Shown piece by piece: positions 5,834 through 7,540 of a DNA stretch of 7,540 bases. Position 1 is the stretch's first letter; each line of letters starts with the position of its first letter. The notes below the pieces were generated by a model, which searched no databases, was not told the origin of the DNA, and worked only from the letters and a program-made list of their open reading frames with translations. Source of the DNA: CAYNFT01 sp964396535 (GTDB taxonomy: Bacteria > Chloroflexota > Dehalococcoidia > Dehalococcoidales > UBA2162); the NCBI GenBank assembly GCA_964396535.1, contig CAYNFT010000095.1, forward strand, positions 1 through 7,540, read 5' to 3'. The translations under genes were made by a program, and so were the position numbers.

Positions 5834-6145
5834 ATGGAGATTAGAAAGAATGATACCGTTTTGGTTATCGCAGGTAAGGACAAGGGTAAGAAGGGTAAGG
5901 TGCGTTTTACTTACCCTAAGAATGAACAGGTACTAGTAGAGGGTGTAAACTTTATCAAAAGACATGCTAGGGCCACAGGACAGGTTAGGCAGGCGGGTAT
6001 AATAGAACGCGAAGAGCCAATTCAGGTTTCGAATGTTATGCTATTGTGCAGTAAATGCAATCGCCCTACCCGGGTTGGTTCCCATTTTCTGGAGGGTGGC
6101 AAGAAGGTTCGGATTTGTAAAGTCTGTCATGAGGTGATTGACTAG
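5834..6145 (+). CDS. rplX: 50S ribosomal protein L24, zinc-module form
   Basis: L24 is one of the first proteins to assemble on the 5' end of 23S rRNA. The 103 residues are normal. The N-terminal KOW domain (KNDTVLVIAGKDKGKKGKV) is followed by VEGVNFIKRHARAT and the IIEREEPIQVSNVML segment. The C-terminal part carries CSKC (Cys72, Cys75) and CKVC (Cys95, Cys98), a probable zinc site found in many but not all bacterial L24 proteins. GAGG at 5820-5823, inside rplN, is the likely ribosome binding site. The stop TAG is followed immediately by the rplE GTG. Confidence 0.97.
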   Translation: MEIRKNDTVLVIAGKDKGKKGKVRFTYPKNEQVLVEGVNFIKRHARATGQVRQAGIIEREEPIQVSNVMLLCSKCNRPTRVGSHFLEGGKKVRICKVCHEVID

Positions 6146-6700
6146 GTGTCACGCTTGAAGGAAAAGCATAGGACAGAGGTTACCCCAGCCCTCATGGAGC
6201 GTTGTGGGTACAAGAATATAATGCAGGTGCCACGTCTGGAGAAGGTGGTGCTTAATATTGGTGTGGGAGAGGCAATTCAGAATGCCAAGGTTCTGGAAGC
6301 GGCTGAGGGAGACTTAGCTACTATTTCAGGGCAGCACCCGGTAACCACCCGTGCCAAGAAATCTATCGCTGCTTTCAGGTTGAGGACAGGGATGCCTGTC
6401 GGATTAAAGGTAACCCTGCGCGGCGAGCGTATGTATGACTTTTTTGATAAACTGGTGAATACTGTCTTGTGTCGTGTTCGTGAGTTTCAAGGAGTTTCCA
6501 GGAGTTCCTTTGATGGCCGTGGCAACTACACTCTAGCCTTTAGGGAGCAAACCGTTTTCCCTGAAATCGAATACGATAAGATAGATAAGACACGAGGATT
6601 AGAAGTTTCAATTATTACTACGGCTAAGACGGATGAGGAAGGAAGGAATCTATTGGAGTTATTAGGTATGCCTTTCGCTCCTGAACAGGTGGAGTTATAG
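6146..6700 (+). CDS. rplE: 50S ribosomal protein L5
   Basis: L5 binds 5S rRNA and forms a bridge to S13 in the central protuberance. The 184 residues are typical. The start is GTG at 6146, directly after the rplX stop, giving MSRLKEKHRTEVTPALMERC. A very strong GAGGTGAT (6131-6138) lies 7 nt upstream within rplX, which settles this start. Conserved blocks are MQVPRLEKVVLNIGVGEA, TTRAKKSIAAFRLRTGMP, then a GRGNYTLAFREQTVFPEI region and a final TTAKTDEEGRNLLELLGMPF. The TAG stop shares one base with the GTG of the S14 gene. Confidence 0.98.
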   Translation: MSRLKEKHRTEVTPALMERCGYKNIMQVPRLEKVVLNIGVGEAIQNAKVLEAAEGDLATISGQHPVTTRAKKSIAAFRLRTGMPVGLKVTLRGERMYDFFDKLVNTVLCRVREFQGVSRSSFDGRGNYTLAFREQTVFPEIEYDKIDKTRGLEVSIITTAKTDEEGRNLLELLGMPFAPEQVEL

Positions 6701-6885
6701 TGGCTAAAAAATCTGAAATTGCAAAGTGGGCGCGTCCGACGAGACATAAAGTTCAGCAGCATAATCGGTGCCACTTGTGTGGTCGACCTCGTGCCTATAT
6801 GCGTAAGTTTGGCTTATGCCGCATTTGCTTTCGCAAACTCGCCCTTGCCGGTCAGATTCCCGGCGTGAGAAAATCAAGCTGGTAA
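6700..6885 (+). CDS. rpsZ: 30S ribosomal protein S14, zinc-binding type Z
   Basis: S14 is a late-assembly protein of the 30S head, next to S10, S3 and S19. This is the short 61-residue form with two CxxC pairs, CHLC (Cys24, Cys27) and CRIC (Cys40, Cys43), as in Gram-positive, Chloroflexota and Deinococcus types, not the roughly 100-residue C-minus form. It ends in the expected GQIPGVRKSSW. The start is GTG at 6700 in a TAGTG overlap with rplE, with AGGTGGAG at 6687-6694 upstream. Some annotation schemes name it rpsN. A 66-nt spacer with no clear element follows before rpsH. Confidence 0.97.
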   Translation: MAKKSEIAKWARPTRHKVQQHNRCHLCGRPRAYMRKFGLCRICFRKLALAGQIPGVRKSSW

Positions 6886-6951
6886 CCGGATTAAAAGAGC
6901 TGGTGGGGAAAAGAGCTTGTAATTAGTTTAAAATAGTCTAAGGGAGGAAGA

Positions 6952-7350
6952 GTGACAGTTACAGACCCAATAGCGGACATGCTAACCCGAATACGAAACG
7001 CTGTTATGGTTAGGCATGATTCGGTGCTGATACCATCCTCAAGGATGAAGCTGGCTATTGCTAAAATCCTTAAGGAGGAGGGTTTTATTAGTGACTACGA
7101 GGTGCTTAAGGGTAAGCCGCACCGGATAATTAAGATATACCTCAAGTATAGTGATAAAAATCAGCCCATTCTTTCTGGGTTGGAACGGGTAAGTAAGCCT
7201 GGCCTAAGGGTGTATGTTGACCGAAAGGAAATCCCCCGTGTTGCCGGTGGTTTGGGTATTGCTATTATTTCCACATCCAGCGGTGTGATGACAGGGCAGC
7301 AAGCCTGGCGCCAGGGGATTGGTGGGGAACTATTATGTTATGTGTTGTAA
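6952..7350 (+). CDS. rpsH: 30S ribosomal protein S8
   Basis: S8 binds helix 21 of 16S rRNA and organises the platform. In E. coli it also represses the spc operon by binding near the L5 start, but I could not recognise such a site here. The 132 residues are standard. It begins MTVTDPIADMLTRIRNAVM and ends with the STSSGVMTGQQAWRQGIGGE stretch plus LLCYVL, the hallmark C-terminus. The start is GTG at 6952 with a strong GGGAGG at 6942-6947, four bases upstream. Separation from S14 by 66 nt is the longest spacer within the spc part. rplF follows after 21 nt. Confidence 0.98.
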   Translation: MTVTDPIADMLTRIRNAVMVRHDSVLIPSSRMKLAIAKILKEEGFISDYEVLKGKPHRIIKIYLKYSDKNQPILSGLERVSKPGLRVYVDRKEIPRVAGGLGIAIISTSSGVMTGQQAWRQGIGGELLCYVL

Positions 7351-7371
7351 GTAAGTCTGGGAGCAACGTCA

Positions 7372-7540
7372 ATGTCTAGAGTAGGGCAGGTGCCGATACC
7401 TGTGCCACAGGGTGTGACAGTGAATATTAAAGAGGATGAGGTCGCGGTAACGGGACCCAAAGGGGAGCTTTGTCGTTCTATTAACCCGGATATGTCGATT
7501 ACCCTGAACGATAACAGCCTCATAGTTTCGCGACCCAGTG
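7372..7540 (+). CDS. rplF: 50S ribosomal protein L6, N-terminal part (3' end outside window)
   Basis: L6 sits near the sarcin-ricin loop and GTPase centre. The first 56 codons are present: MSRVGQVPIPVPQGVTVNI, then EDEVAVTGPKGEL and a following beta-rich segment. This is the first of the two L6 domains. The usual MSRIGKxPI opening is changed only mildly (MSRVGQVPI). ATG 7372 is supported by GGGAG at 7359-7363, 8 nt upstream. The frame stays open to the window end. In the standard order L18, S5, L30, L15 and SecY would follow, but they are not visible. Confidence 0.96.
   Translation, partial: MSRVGQVPIPVPQGVTVNIKEDEVAVTGPKGELCRSINPDMSITLNDNSLIVSRPS

Noticed and set aside
6886..6951. TAAAAT-like -10 and repeated AAAAGAGCT in the rpsZ-rpsH spacer
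   Set aside because: No -35 lies at the right distance, and the short repeat in AT-rich DNA is likely chance.
1..7540. A hidden novel system such as defence, mobile or biosynthetic genes
   Set aside because: Every substantial + strand frame matches a ribosomal protein in the canonical order, and no spacer is long enough for an extra gene.

Overview
The window is a continuous stretch of the bacterial S10-spc ribosomal protein cluster, read entirely from the + strand. It runs from the last 47 codons of rpsJ (S10) to the first 56 codons of rplF (L6). The gene order is S10-L3-L4-L23-L2-S19-L22-S3-L16-L29-S17-L14-L24-L5-S14-S8-L6, which is the classical bacterial order with nothing inserted, lost or rearranged. 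All products are structural proteins of the 30S or 50S subunit.

Organism: a bacterium of moderate GC. The L3 loop reads HGQSDRHRHPGSIG and the L2 active-site loop reads VRGSAMSPRDHPHGG. S14 is the short zinc-binding form and L24 carries a four-cysteine zinc module. From memory of these families, this combination suggests Chloroflexota, perhaps near Dehalococcoidia. This is an inference that a database search or a concatenated ribosomal protein tree would settle.

Layout: 1-4968 is the S10-operon part (S10 to L29), 5054-5335 is S17, and 5463-7540 is the spc part (L14 onward). The genes are tightly packed. L4 and L23 overlap by 41 nt, S3 and L16 by 14 nt, L16 and L29 by 4 nt, and L22/S3 and L5/S14 by 1 nt each. 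L24 and L5 abut. Five genes start with GTG (L4, L16, L5, S14, S8) and one with TTG (L29). The packing implies translational coupling and balanced output.

The unusual parts are few. (1) S3 has a 129-residue C-terminal tail built of 47-residue units. Two units are identical over all 141 nt and a third is partial and diverged. (2) The 127-nt S17-L14 spacer, at the classical S10/spc operon boundary, holds two related inverted repeats whose arms can also pair with each other. (3) The L23-L2 spacer has a perfect 9-bp hairpin within a possible 11-codon ORF. (4) The L4/L23 overlap is long. (5) A consensus -10 hexamer lies just before the L3 start. I see no mobile element genes, CRISPR, tRNA, rRNA or defence genes. 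No spacer exceeds 130 nt.
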